Positions 1 to 8,456 of a stretch of 64,000 nt of DNA are shown here, piece by piece; within the stretch, counting starts at the first letter, position 1; every line of letters begins with the position of its first letter. Both the position numbers and the translations under genes were made by a program. The stretch is taken from NCBI RefSeq assembly GCF_004216855.1, contig NZ_SGXT01000014.1, forward strand, positions 186,001 through 250,000, in the 5' to 3' direction. Below the pieces are notes generated by a model. That model worked only from the letters and a program-made list of their open reading frames with translations, was not told the origin of the DNA and ran no database searches. Origin of the DNA: Microcella alkaliphila. GTDB lineage: Bacteria > Actinomycetota > Actinomycetes > Actinomycetales > Microbacteriaceae.

Positions 1-825
1 CCGCGTCGCCTCCCCCGCGAACAGCTGCTGGCCGACGAGCCCGTCGTCGGTGAGGTTCATCGCGTACTTGAGCATGCGGATCGCCGTCGGCGACTTGGTG
101 AGGATCGTCTCTGCCCACTCGAGCCCCGCGCTTTCGAGCTCGGCGTGCGGCACGACCGCATTGACGGTGCCCATCTCGTACGCACGCTCGGCGTCGTACT
201 CGCGGGCGAGGAAAAAGATCTCGCGCGCCACCTTCTGCCCGACCTGCTTGGCGAGGTAGGCGCTGCCGTAGCCGGCGTCGAACGAGCCCACGTCGGCGTC
301 GGTCTGCTTGAAGCGGGCGTGCTCGCGGCTCGCGATCGTCATGTCGCAGACGACGTGCAACGAGTGTCCGCCGCCGGCGGCCCAGCCGGGCACCAGCGCG
401 ATCACGACCTTCGGCATGAAGCGGATGAGCCGCTGCACCTCGAGGATGTGCAGCCTCGACGCCTTCGCCGTGTCGACCGTGTCGGCCGTCTCCCCTTCTG
501 CGTACTGATATCCAGCCCGCCCGCGGATGCGCTGGTCGCCGCCCGAGCAGAACGCCCAGCCGCCGTCCTTCGGGCTCGGCCCGTTGCCGGTCAGCAGCAC
601 GACGCCGATGCGGGGGTTCTGCCGCGCATCGTCGAGCGCCCGGTACAGCTCGTCAACCGTGTGCGGGCGGAACGCGTTGCGCACCTCGGGCCGGTCGAAC
701 GCGATGCGGGCGATACGTCCGGACGTGTCGTGGTGGTACGTGAGGTCGGTGAGCTCGTCGAAGCCGGGCGCCACGACCCAGCGCGACGGGTCGAACGTCT
801 CAGATACCTGCGCAGCGTCGGCCAT
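1..825 (-). CDS. menB: 1,4-dihydroxy-2-naphthoyl-CoA synthase MenB (3' end cut by window)
   Basis: MenB closes the second ring of the menaquinone nucleus, turning o-succinylbenzoyl-CoA into 1,4-dihydroxy-2-naphthoyl-CoA in the cytoplasm. The product starts MADAAQVSETFDPSRW and shows the crotonase-fold features of MenB: FCSGGDQ near residue 97, the oxyanion-hole stretch GWAAGGGHS near 150 and the MenB-specific DVGSFDAGYGS near 177. The reading frame stays open to base 1 (275 codons), so only the C-terminal end is missing. It diverges from menC across a 160-bp gap that carries a large inverted repeat. Identification is firm. Confidence 0.95.
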   Translation of the reverse strand, partial: MADAAQVSETFDPSRWVVAPGFDELTDLTYHHDTSGRIARIAFDRPEVRNAFRPHTVDELYRALDDARQNPRIGVVLLTGNGPSPKDGGWAFCSGGDQRIRGRAGYQYAEGETADTVDTAKASRLHILEVQRLIRFMPKVVIALVPGWAAGGGHSLHVVCDMTIASREHARFKQTDADVGSFDAGYGSAYLAKQVGQKVAREIFFLAREYDAERAYEMGTVNAVVPHAELESAGLEWAETILTKSPTAIRMLKYAMNLTDDGLVGQQLFAGEATR

Positions 826-872
826 GCCGCAAGCCTACGACCGCCACCCACCCGCGACCTGAGCCGCGGCGA

Positions 873-963
873 CGTGACGTTTCTCAGGAGTACAGCCGGC
901 CCGGCCGCCTGGCGGCCCCGGTTTTGCGGGTGTGGCGGTGCCCAACTCCTGAGAAACGTCACG
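873..963. repeat. Long inverted repeat in the menB/menC divergent gap
   Basis: The 19-bp arm at 873-891 (containing TGACGTTTCTCAGGAGT) is repeated as its exact reverse complement at 945-963, separated by 53 bp that are themselves G/C-rich. The repeat fills most of the promoter region between the two divergent menaquinone genes, and its right arm ends 22 bp before the menC ATG. It could be an extragenic palindromic element or a regulatory structure; the sequence alone does not decide. Confidence 0.85.
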
Positions 964-985
964 CGCCACCTGCCACACTGAGCAG

Positions 986-2008
986 ATGGACGCACCGACA
1001 CGGGATGACAGGCACGAACTCCCGTCGGTCGACGCCCTCCTCGCCGACTCCCACGTCGTGCGCATCCCTCTCGCGACGCGGTTTCGCGGCCTCGAGCACC
1101 GCGAGGCGGTGCTGCTGCGCGGACCGCAGGGCTGGGCCGAGTTCAGCCCCTTCGTCGAGTACGACGACCAGGAGGCCGCCACCTGGCTCGCCGCCGCGAT
1201 CGCGACCGGCTGGGCGCCACCGTCGACCCCCGCCCTGCGCGACCAGATTCCCGTGAACGCGACCCTGCCCGCCGTGCCGCTCGACCGCATCCCGGCCGTA
1301 CTGAGCCGGTTCGGCGAGTGCCGCACCGTCAAAATCAAGGTTGCGGAGCGCGGGCAGACGCTCGCCGACGACGTCGACCGGGTGCGCGAGACGCGACGGC
1401 TGCTGGGCCCCGCAGGTCGGATCCGCCTCGACGCAAACGGTGCCTGGAACGTCGATGAGGCCGAGCACGCCATTCGCGAGCTCGAGCGGTTCGACCTCGA
1501 GTACGTCGAGCAGCCCTGCGCGAGCGTCGCCGAGCTCGCCGAGCTGCGGCGCCGCATCCGCCGCATCGACGTGCCCATCGCCGCCGACGAGAGCGTGCGC
1601 AAGGCGAGCGACCCGATCGCGGTGGCCAGGGCCGACGCCGTCGACCTCGTCGTGATCAAGGCGGCGCCGCTCGGTGGCATCGATCGCGCCCTCGCGATCG
1701 TGGCCGAGGCGGGGCTGCCGGCCGTCGTCTCGAGCGCCCTCGACACGAGCGTTGGCCTCGCGATGGGCGCCGCCCTGGCGGCCCGCCTGCCCGAGTTGCC
1801 CTACGACTGCGGGCTCGGCACGGCGGCGCTGCTGCTGAGCGACGTCACGCGCACGCCGCTCATTCCGACGGACGGCACGATTCCGGTCGCAGCCGTCGAC
1901 ATCGACGAGGATGCTCTTGCTCGCCTCGCTGCGCCCGACGAGCGCGCCGCATGGTGGCGCGCCCGCATCGCCCGGTGTCGTGAGCTGCTCGTCGTCGGCG
2001 CGACCTAG
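986..2008 (+). CDS. menC: o-succinylbenzoate synthase MenC
   Basis: MenC dehydrates SHCHC to o-succinylbenzoate in menaquinone synthesis. The 340-residue protein has the enolase-superfamily active-site layout: a KxK pair (Lys116, Lys118), metal ligands Asp149 (LDANGAW), Glu175 (VEQP) and Asp201 (AADES), and the second catalytic lysine Lys225 (VVIKAAPLGG). The ATG at 986 is the first start after the inverted repeat. Its stop overlaps the stop of convergent ccsB by 4 bp (2005-2008). Together with menB this is part of a menaquinone cluster that continues beyond the left edge of the window. Confidence 0.95.
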   Translation: MDAPTRDDRHELPSVDALLADSHVVRIPLATRFRGLEHREAVLLRGPQGWAEFSPFVEYDDQEAATWLAAAIATGWAPPSTPALRDQIPVNATLPAVPLDRIPAVLSRFGECRTVKIKVAERGQTLADDVDRVRETRRLLGPAGRIRLDANGAWNVDEAEHAIRELERFDLEYVEQPCASVAELAELRRRIRRIDVPIAADESVRKASDPIAVARADAVDLVVIKAAPLGGIDRALAIVAEAGLPAVVSSALDTSVGLAMGAALAARLPELPYDCGLGTAALLLSDVTRTPLIPTDGTIPVAAVDIDEDALARLAAPDERAAWWRARIARCRELLVVGAT

Positions 2009-3000
2009 AGACCGCTGTAGCTGTGCAGGCCCTCGAAGTAGAGGTTCACGATCGTGTAGTTGAAGATCACCGAGCTGAAGCCGATGATCGCCAGCCATGC
2101 CGAGCGGTTGCCGCGCCAACCACGCGTAGCGCGAGCGTGGACGTAGCCGGCAAAGAGCACCCAGATGATGAAGGTCCAGACCTCCTTCGTGTCCCACCCC
2201 CAGTAGCGGCCCCAGGCGCGCTCGGCCCAGATGGCGCCGGCGACAAGGGTGAAGGTCCAGAACACGAAGCCGACGACGTTGATGCGGTAGGCAAGCGACT
2301 CGAGCGTGGAGGCCCCCGGCACGGTGTCGAGGAACTTGAGGCCCGCGGTCTTGCGCACCTCGCGCTGGTGGCGCAGCAGTTGCATCGTCGACAGACCGGC
2401 GCCGATCGCGAAGAACGCGGTCGCGAGCACGGCGACGAGCACGTGGATCACGAGCCAGGCTGACTGCAGCGCCGGTGGTGTCGGCACGACGTCGACGTAG
2501 AAGTTCACCGTGACGATGCCGAGCGAGAGCACGGTGAATCCGGTGATGTACGCCCCGAGGTAGCGCACGTCTTTCCACAGCTGCACCCCGAGGAACGTGC
2601 CCATGCCGACAAGCGTCGCCGTGAGGCCGAACTCGAACATGTTCGCCCACGGCACGCGGTCGGCCGCGAGACCGCGCGTCAGGGTCGCGGCGAGGTGAAG
2701 CACCCAGCCGATGATCGCGAAAGCGAAGGCGACACGCTGGTAGACGGTGGCCCCACCGCGCGAGCCGTCCCTCGCCTCGGGAAGCAGAGCATCCTCACGA
2801 TCGAGAACGGCGGTTCCGCCGGAACCCGCGGCGACCGTCGATGTCTGGGGGGCGCCGGCGGCCACACTGGCGGCCGCCGGCACGGGGGCCTCGGCCGAGC
2901 GCTTCGCGAGGTCGAGCGTGAAGGCGATGAAGGCGAGGGTGTAGACGCCCATGGCCGAGTAGACGGCGACGAGCGAAAGGCTGGCGAGGTTCTCCATCAC
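2005..3000 (-). CDS. ccsB: Cytochrome c biogenesis protein CcsB/ResC
   Basis: Membrane subunit of the System II (Ccs) cytochrome c synthase, which presents heme outside the membrane and attaches it to apocytochrome CXXCH motifs together with ResB. The 331-residue protein is multi-spanning and carries the tryptophan-rich WWD signature near its C-terminal end (WGRYWGWDTKEVW), with conserved histidines flanking the heme site. An Ala/Pro-rich cytoplasmic insert lies at about residues 38-75. Two Met codons begin the frame (MMENL), so the start may be 3 bases later. It follows resB by 20 bp. Confidence 0.95.
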   Translation of the reverse strand: MMENLASLSLVAVYSAMGVYTLAFIAFTLDLAKRSAEAPVPAAASVAAGAPQTSTVAAGSGGTAVLDREDALLPEARDGSRGGATVYQRVAFAFAIIGWVLHLAATLTRGLAADRVPWANMFEFGLTATLVGMGTFLGVQLWKDVRYLGAYITGFTVLSLGIVTVNFYVDVVPTPPALQSAWLVIHVLVAVLATAFFAIGAGLSTMQLLRHQREVRKTAGLKFLDTVPGASTLESLAYRINVVGFVFWTFTLVAGAIWAERAWGRYWGWDTKEVWTFIIWVLFAGYVHARATRGWRGNRSAWLAIIGFSSVIFNYTIVNLYFEGLHSYSGL

Positions 3001-3020
3001 GACTCCATGGTAATTCGCGG

Positions 3021-4700
3021 TTACTGTGACGATGCCGGGGCGAGGGCTGGCTCGTCGGCGGGGCCGAGTGCTCCGCCGAGACCCTCGAGATGTTCGGTGG
3101 CGAGGCGCTCGACCGCGTCATCGAGGTTGGGGTCGTCTCCGCGCGCGAGACCGGCGTACCGCAGGCGCACGCCCTGGCCGTCGGCCCCCTCCTCCGCGGC
3201 GATCCACATGCGCCGACGCGGCACGAACAGGCTCACGATGAGCCCGGCAATAGCCAGCACGCTCGAGATGAGCACCCCCGCCTGCGTCGGGTCGTGATGG
3301 AAATCGATCGAGACGAAGCGCGGCAGGGCGGTGAACTCGACCGTGCCCCAGCCGTTCGGCAACTCGGCGCTCTGCCCGAGGCCCAGGATGATCGAGTCGT
3401 TGCCCGTCTCGCCGCCCGTCAACTGCTCGAGATCGTCGACATCGAGCGCGTAGGCGCTGCGGGGCACGCCGTCGTCGAGGCCGAGGTCGCCGACGAACAG
3501 GTTCAGGGTGACCACGGGGTTGTCGGGCTGCGGCCAAATGCTCGCCAGGGCTCCGCTGTCGAGCTGGATCGCCGACGGATAGAAGAAGCCGATCATGCCG
3601 ACCTGGTCGGGCAAGCCGTCGGGCACCTTGATGATGCCGAGGCTCGTGAGGTTGCTGTCCTGCGGAAGGAACGCCACCGACTCGTCGAAGACGACATCGC
3701 CGTCGGCATTGCGCACCGTGATCACCGGGGCGAAGCCGTTGCCGAGCAGGTATGCGCGCACGCCGGCGATGTCGATGGGAGCGTTGACCTTGATGTCGCG
3801 CTGAACGCTCTCGCCATCCGCCTCGGTGATCGTCACCGACGCGGTGTAGTCGAGCGGCTGCGCGATGAGCGTGCCCCGGGTCTCATCCAGTGCCGCCTCG
3901 AAGACCGCGTCAAACTCGTCCAGTCGCATCGAGAACGGGTCAAGGCGAGCGTCGCTGAAGAAGCGGCTCGCCGAGAACGAGTCGTAGGTGGTCAACTGGT
4001 TGACGAAGGTTTGACCCTCGACGATGACCTTCTGGCCGTTGTAGCCGAAACCACCGGCAAGACCCACAGTGCCGAGCACGCCAATGAGCGCGACGTGGAA
4101 CACGAGGTTGCCCGTCTCGCGCAGGTAACCGCGCTCGGCCGACAGCGAGTTTCCGTAGCGCTCGACGCGGAAGCGCTGACGGCGCAGCACCGCCTCGCCG
4201 GCCGCGAGAGCGTCCTCGACGGAACCGGGAGCATCCGCCTCGCGATAGCCGACCAGGCGATTCAGGCGCGCCGGCGTTTTCGGCGGGCGCGAGCGCAGCG
4301 CCTTCCAGTGGTGCGCCGTGCGGGGAATGATGCAGCCGATGAGCGAGACGAAGAGCAGCAGGTAGATGGCGCTGAACCACACCGACGTGAACGTGTCGAA
4401 CAGCTGCAGGGCGTCAAGAATCTCGAACAGCTCGGGGTCGTCGCGACGGAACCGCACGACGCCGTTCGGGTTCGACGAGCGCTGCGGAACGAGCGACCCC
4501 GGAATGGCGGCGACCGCGAGCAACAGCAGCAGCACGAGCGCCGTGCGCATGCTGGTCAGCTGGCGCCACAGGAAGCGGCCCCACCCGACGACGCCGAGCC
4601 GCGGCTGCGTGGGCCCGTCGCCGCTCGCGCGGTCGGTGCGCTCGGCGGTGCCCGTGGGGGCGCTGCCGTCGTCGTAGTCAAAGGGGCGTAACGGTTCCAC
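3021..4700 (-). CDS. resB: Cytochrome c biogenesis protein ResB
   Basis: ResB is the partner of CcsB in System II heme attachment. The 559-residue product has a short cytoplasmic N-terminus, a transmembrane helix at about residues 50-70 followed by PGSLVPQ, two more helices (around 110-130 and 190-215), a large extracytoplasmic domain and a last helix near residue 480. This is the usual ResB arrangement. Its first 23 bases overlap the end of ccdA, which implies translational coupling. The poorly conserved leader before WRQLTSMRTA means the exact start could lie slightly further in. Confidence 0.93.
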   Translation of the reverse strand: MEPLRPFDYDDGSAPTGTAERTDRASGDGPTQPRLGVVGWGRFLWRQLTSMRTALVLLLLLAVAAIPGSLVPQRSSNPNGVVRFRRDDPELFEILDALQLFDTFTSVWFSAIYLLLFVSLIGCIIPRTAHHWKALRSRPPKTPARLNRLVGYREADAPGSVEDALAAGEAVLRRQRFRVERYGNSLSAERGYLRETGNLVFHVALIGVLGTVGLAGGFGYNGQKVIVEGQTFVNQLTTYDSFSASRFFSDARLDPFSMRLDEFDAVFEAALDETRGTLIAQPLDYTASVTITEADGESVQRDIKVNAPIDIAGVRAYLLGNGFAPVITVRNADGDVVFDESVAFLPQDSNLTSLGIIKVPDGLPDQVGMIGFFYPSAIQLDSGALASIWPQPDNPVVTLNLFVGDLGLDDGVPRSAYALDVDDLEQLTGGETGNDSIILGLGQSAELPNGWGTVEFTALPRFVSIDFHHDPTQAGVLISSVLAIAGLIVSLFVPRRRMWIAAEEGADGQGVRLRYAGLARGDDPNLDDAVERLATEHLEGLGGALGPADEPALAPASSQ

Positions 4701-5424
4701 CGATCACCGATCCCAGGCTCGAGACGAAGAGGGACCACAGGCCCGTCACCATGGCGACGCCGATGGCGATGAGCAAGCCTCCCCCGATGAGGTTGATGAC
4801 GCGCACGTTGCGCTTCAGCCAGTCGGCCGCGCCGGTCGCCCAGCGGAACCCGAAGGCGAGCAGCAGGAACGGCACACCGAGGCCGAGACAGTACAGCAGG
4901 CCGATGAGGGCCGCGCGGCCGATGTCGCCCTCGTTGATGACGAGCGCGTTCACGGCGATGAGGGTCGGCCCGATGCAGGGCACCCAACCGAGGCCAAAGA
5001 CGATGCCGAGCACGGGGGCCCCGCCGAGGCCCGCGGCCGCCGTCAGTTTCGGCCGCACCGTGCGTTGCAAGAACGACACCTGGCCAATGAAGACAAGGCC
5101 CATGAGGATCACGACGACACCGGCGATACGGGTGATCAGGTCGAGGCGCGACTGCAGCAGGAGGCCCGCGGTCGCGAACACGATCGAGAATGCGACAAAG
5201 ACGACGCTGAACCCGAGGATGAACAGGCTCACGCCGAGCAGCAGCCGGCTGCGTTCTCGCCGGTTCTCGACGGGGCGCGTGAAGCCCCCGACGTAGGCGA
5301 GATAGCCGGGCACGAGCGGCAGGACGCACGGGGACGCAAACGCGAGGAAGCCCGCGGCCAGCGCGATCGGCATCGCGAGCAGCAGGTTGCCGCTCAGCAC
5401 GATTTCGCCGACGGGATTCACCAC
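4678..5424 (-). CDS. ccdA: Thiol-disulfide transmembrane reductant carrier CcdA
   Basis: CcdA passes electrons from cytoplasmic thioredoxin across the membrane to keep apocytochrome c cysteines reduced. The 248-residue protein has about six transmembrane segments and the two expected membrane cysteines, in ASPCVLPLVPGYLAYVGG (near residue 32) and GWVPCIGPTL (near residue 148), in the family's inverted-repeat layout. It lies between the TlpA-like lipoprotein, its likely electron acceptor (9 bp upstream), and resB (overlapping downstream). This order is the standard actinobacterial ccs operon. Confidence 0.94.
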   Translation of the reverse strand: MVNPVGEIVLSGNLLLAMPIALAAGFLAFASPCVLPLVPGYLAYVGGFTRPVENRRERSRLLLGVSLFILGFSVVFVAFSIVFATAGLLLQSRLDLITRIAGVVVILMGLVFIGQVSFLQRTVRPKLTAAAGLGGAPVLGIVFGLGWVPCIGPTLIAVNALVINEGDIGRAALIGLLYCLGLGVPFLLLAFGFRWATGAADWLKRNVRVINLIGGGLLIAIGVAMVTGLWSLFVSSLGSVIGGTVTPL

Positions 5425-5433
5425 GGCGGAGTC

Positions 5434-6072
5434 CTAGCTCTCGGCTTCGGCGAGGGTGTCGCGAATCATGGCCCGCAGCGTCGAGGGCTCGGTGAGCAGC
5501 CCCGAAATGCGCGCGGCCACGCGGCCCTCCTGGTCGACGACGAGGGTCGTCGGCACCGCGTTGGGGGCCACCTGGCCGGCAAACGCGAGCCGCACGGCGG
5601 CGTCGTCGCGGTCGAGGATCGAGGGGTAGGTAATGCCGAACTCGTCGGCGAAGGTGATGGCGGTGCCGAGGCCGTCGCGAATGTTCACGCCCACGAACTG
5701 CACGCCCTGCGACTCGAACTCTTGCCAGATGGCCTCGAGGTCGGGCGCTTCAACGCGGCACGGCGGGCAGGCCGCGTACCAGAAGTTGACGACGACGACC
5801 TGGCCGAGCAAGTCGTCGCTCGAGATCGTCTCACCCGACTCGACGACGCCCTCGAAGGTGACCGGCTCGGTGCGGTCGGCTTCGGCGATGACGGTGTAGG
5901 CGCCGTCGCCCGAGATGTAGCCCTGGCCGGTGCCTTCGCGGAACTGGCTCGCGAGTCGGTCGCCATCTTCGGTCGTGCACCCGGCAAGCGCGACGAGGGC
6001 GCCGAGGGCGGCCACGGCGGCAACGGTGCGGAACGGGCGTCGGTGTCGGGGGGTGCGGAGATTGGTGGTCAC
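5434..6072 (-). CDS. TlpA/ResA-like thioredoxin-fold lipoprotein
   Basis: Probable extracytoplasmic thiol-disulfide reductase that reduces the CXXCH cysteines of apocytochrome c with electrons from CcdA. The 212-residue protein has a basic N-terminus, a hydrophobic segment and a lipobox ending LVALAGC (Cys32), so it should be lipid-anchored. The thioredoxin active site is WYAACPPCR (Cys102, Cys105), followed by the cis-proline region NAVPTT. It begins with GTG overlapping the stop of the upstream phosphatase gene (GTGA). Assignment to the ResA role rests on family and operon context. Confidence 0.9.
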   Translation of the reverse strand: MTTNLRTPRHRRPFRTVAAVAALGALVALAGCTTEDGDRLASQFREGTGQGYISGDGAYTVIAEADRTEPVTFEGVVESGETISSDDLLGQVVVVNFWYAACPPCRVEAPDLEAIWQEFESQGVQFVGVNIRDGLGTAITFADEFGITYPSILDRDDAAVRLAFAGQVAPNAVPTTLVVDQEGRVAARISGLLTEPSTLRAMIRDTLAEAES

Positions 6073-6701
6073 ACGGCTCCGAGGTCGATGGGTGTTTTCC
6101 CCAATTCTGCCCCGGGATCCTGATAGTCGATCTCAGTGAAGGCGCCGTCGCGCCAGGCAAAGCTGGTGATGCTCGACAGGGCGCACCGTCGCGCCCGTGG
6201 GTCGTGGGCCAGGCGCTTACCCGCGACGGCGCGGTGGGCCATCCAGATGGGCAGCTGGTGGCTGACCATGACGACTTCGCCACCCTCGGTGCGCTGGTGG
6301 GCGTCGGTCATGGCGGCGAGCATCCGGGTCGCAATCGACGCGAACGCCTCGCCCCAGCTGGGGCGGGCGGGGTTCACCATCCACGGCCAGTTCTTGGGAT
6401 TCATGAGCGTCGCCCGGTCCATGCGCTTGCCCTCGAATCGGTTGGCGGGCTCAATGAGGCGCTCGTCGATGTGCGGCTCGAGCCCGAAGGCGGCGGTCCA
6501 CGGCGCAGCGGATTCGCGCGTGCGCTGCAGGGGCGAGCTGTACAGTGCGGTGATCGGATGCCCGCCCAGCGACCGCGCGGATGCTTCCGCCATGCGGTGG
6601 CCGAGCTCGCTGAGGCCGTAGCCCTCGAGGCGGCCGTAGAGGATGCGCTTCGGGTTCTCGACTTCGCCGTGGCGCACCAGGTGGATGACATCGGCGGGCA
6701 T
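6069..6701 (-). CDS. Histidine phosphatase family protein
   Basis: First gene of the cytochrome c maturation operon as read here. The 210-residue protein has the phosphoglycerate-mutase-type catalytic motif LVRHGE (His11) near its N-terminus, the conserved Arg/His region YSSPLQRTRESA and a second histidine in the VMVSHQLPIW stretch. Substrate cannot be read from sequence. Genes of this family often sit beside ccsB/resB in actinobacteria, but a role in heme attachment is not shown. It diverges from aspS with a gap of 57 bp. Confidence 0.85.
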   Translation of the reverse strand: MPADVIHLVRHGEVENPKRILYGRLEGYGLSELGHRMAEASARSLGGHPITALYSSPLQRTRESAAPWTAAFGLEPHIDERLIEPANRFEGKRMDRATLMNPKNWPWMVNPARPSWGEAFASIATRMLAAMTDAHQRTEGGEVVMVSHQLPIWMAHRAVAGKRLAHDPRARRCALSSITSFAWRDGAFTEIDYQDPGAELGKTPIDLGAV

Positions 6702-6758
6702 TCGGCCAGTCTAGGCGGGGCGGATTAGCCCGGTTTCGCGCCGATAGACTCGGGCGTT

Positions 6759-8099
6759 ATGACCCGCACCTTGATCGCGCACCTATCCCCGCTTCCTGAC
6801 GGCCCCGTGGAGGTCGCCGGATGGGTCGAGACGGTTCGCGATCAGAAGAAAGTACAGTTCGTCATCCTGCGCGACGAGACCGGTGTCGTGCAGCTCGTGA
6901 ACCCGGCGACGCGCGACCTCGGCGAGGACGCGAGCGACGCCGAGCGGTCGGCAGCGGCTCTGACCGAGACGATCGGGGGGCTTGCGCACGGCACGATGGT
7001 GCGCGTTTCGGGTGACCTGAAGCATGACGAGCGCGTGAAGCTCGGAGGGCTCGAGGTGAAGATCGGCTCGCTGACGGTGGAGAGCGAGGCGCTGCCCGAG
7101 ACTCCGATCGCGGAGGACTCGAGCCTCGACAAGCGTCTCGACTGGCGCTTCCTCGACCTGCGCCGCCCCGAGGCGAACCTGATTTTCCGCGTGCAGACGA
7201 CGTTCGAGCACGCGCTGCGCACGTACTTCGTCGACAACGACTACATCGAGATTCACACCCCGAAGCTGATGGCGAGCGCGTCGGAGAGCCGCGCCGAACT
7301 GTTCGAGTTGGGCTACTTCGAGGGCACCGCGTATCTGGCGCAGAGCCCACAGTTCTTCAAGCAGATGGCGCAGCCGGCGGGATTCGGGAAGGTGTTCGAG
7401 ATCGCTCCGGCGTTCCGCGCCGACCCGTCGTTCACGTCGCGCCATGCCACCGAGTTCACGTCGATCGACGCCGAGATCAGCTGGGTCAGCTCGCACGAGG
7501 ACGTCATGCGGATGCACGAGGAGGCGCTCGCTGCTGCCTTCGGTGCCGTTGTCGCGAAGCGCGGCGCGGCGATCGAGGAGGCGTTCGGGGTGGAACTTGC
7601 GGTTCCGTCGGTGCCGTTCCCGCGCATCCCCCTTGCCGAGGCGCGCCGCATCGTGGCCGAGGGTGGTTATGAGATTCCGCGCGCCGATGGCGACCTCGAC
7701 CCGGAGGCGGAGCGGCGCCTGTCGGCGTGGGTGAAGGCGAACCACGGCAGCGACTTCGTGTTCGTGACCGACTACGACTCGACGATTCGGCCGTTCTACC
7801 ACATGCGTCACGAGGGGGATGCGTCGCTCACGAACAGCTACGACCTGCTGTTCAACGGGGTGGAGATTTCGACGGGCGCGCAGCGCGAGCACCGCGTCGA
7901 CGTGCTGATCGAGCAGGCGCGGGAGAAGGGCCTGGAGCCGGAGGAGCTCGAGTTCTACCTCGACTTCTTCCGCTACGGCGTGCCCCCGCACGGAGGTTTC
8001 GGCATGGGCCTTGCGCGCGTGCTGATGCTCATGCTGGGGCTCTCGTCGATCCGCGAGACGACGTACCTGTTCCGCGGGCCGACGCGCCTGACGCCGTAG
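6759..8099 (+). CDS. aspS: Aspartyl-tRNA synthetase, short archaeal-like form (aspartate-tRNA(Asn) type)
   Basis: Charges tRNA-Asp, and in the non-discriminating form also tRNA-Asn, with aspartate. At 446 residues it is far shorter than the roughly 590-residue bacterial AspRS because it lacks the GAD insertion. It has an N-terminal OB-fold anticodon domain (starting around VEVAGWVETVRDQKKVQF), class II motif 2 (around residue 220) and motif 3 (GGFGMGLARVLMLMLG near the C-terminus). The ending RGPTRLTP is also of the archaeal type. If it is non-discriminating, GatCAB elsewhere in the genome must convert Asp-tRNA(Asn). No discriminating residue was tested here. Confidence 0.9.
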   Translation: MTRTLIAHLSPLPDGPVEVAGWVETVRDQKKVQFVILRDETGVVQLVNPATRDLGEDASDAERSAAALTETIGGLAHGTMVRVSGDLKHDERVKLGGLEVKIGSLTVESEALPETPIAEDSSLDKRLDWRFLDLRRPEANLIFRVQTTFEHALRTYFVDNDYIEIHTPKLMASASESRAELFELGYFEGTAYLAQSPQFFKQMAQPAGFGKVFEIAPAFRADPSFTSRHATEFTSIDAEISWVSSHEDVMRMHEEALAAAFGAVVAKRGAAIEEAFGVELAVPSVPFPRIPLAEARRIVAEGGYEIPRADGDLDPEAERRLSAWVKANHGSDFVFVTDYDSTIRPFYHMRHEGDASLTNSYDLLFNGVEISTGAQREHRVDVLIEQAREKGLEPEELEFYLDFFRYGVPPHGGFGMGLARVLMLMLGLSSIRETTYLFRGPTRLTP

Positions 8100-8103
8100 G
8101 TTC

Positions 8104-8191
8104 CGGCTCGGCTCGGCTCGGCTCGGCTCGGCTCGGCTCGGCTCGGCTCGGCTCGGCTCGGCTCGGCTCGGCTCGGCTCGGCTCGGCTCGG
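8104..8191. repeat. (GGCTC)n pentanucleotide microsatellite, about 17 copies
   Basis: An uninterrupted run of the 5-bp unit GGCTC starts 5 bp after the aspS stop codon and continues for about 88 bp. No gene is convincingly encoded through it: the reading frames it opens simply repeat ARLGS-type or SRAEP-type peptides. Perfect short tandem arrays of this length are prone to slippage, so copy number probably varies between strains or even within a culture. Confidence 0.97.
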
Positions 8192-8214
8192 ACCAACCCC
8201 TACCCCCTCCACCG

Positions 8215-8378
8215 CCTTCCAAAGACGCGGTAAAACGAATCTCCATCATCATTCCGTAACAGAGAGGCCTTCGCATCTCCGCCGTTTCGGAAGCGCAGAT
8301 CGAGATGCGTTTCGCGTTCCCGAGATTCTGGAAGGGGATGGACGGGGATTCGGTTCGGGTTTCCGCGTCTTTGGAAGG
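8215..8378. repeat. MITE-like nested palindrome downstream of aspS
   Basis: Perfect 16-bp arms at 8215-8230 (CCTTCCAAAGACGCGG) and 8363-8378 (its reverse complement) enclose 132 bp. Inside them is a second pair, CGCATCTC at 8272-8279 and GAGATGCG at 8302-8309, and weaker matching between the arms continues inward. The whole region 8100-8456, apart from this palindrome and the microsatellite, holds no gene I can support. The arrangement resembles a miniature inverted-repeat element or a folded transcript end; no target-site duplication was recognised. Confidence 0.7.
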
Positions 8379-8456
8379 GACTGGGGGGCTAACATCTACC
8401 CGCCAACACGCGGGGAAACTGCACGTCTCACCGCGAGCAACGGGAATGCAGACGAC

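Noticed and set aside
3090-4691. 533-codon open frame on the plus strand opposite resB
   Set aside because: Arg/Glu/Val-rich low-complexity product typical of an antisense shadow in high-G+C DNA; the opposite strand encodes a clear ResB.
6783-8276. 497-codon frame through the (GGCTC)n repeat opposite aspS
   Set aside because: Most of it is antisense of AspRS and the rest is SRAEP repeat translation; no start context or family.
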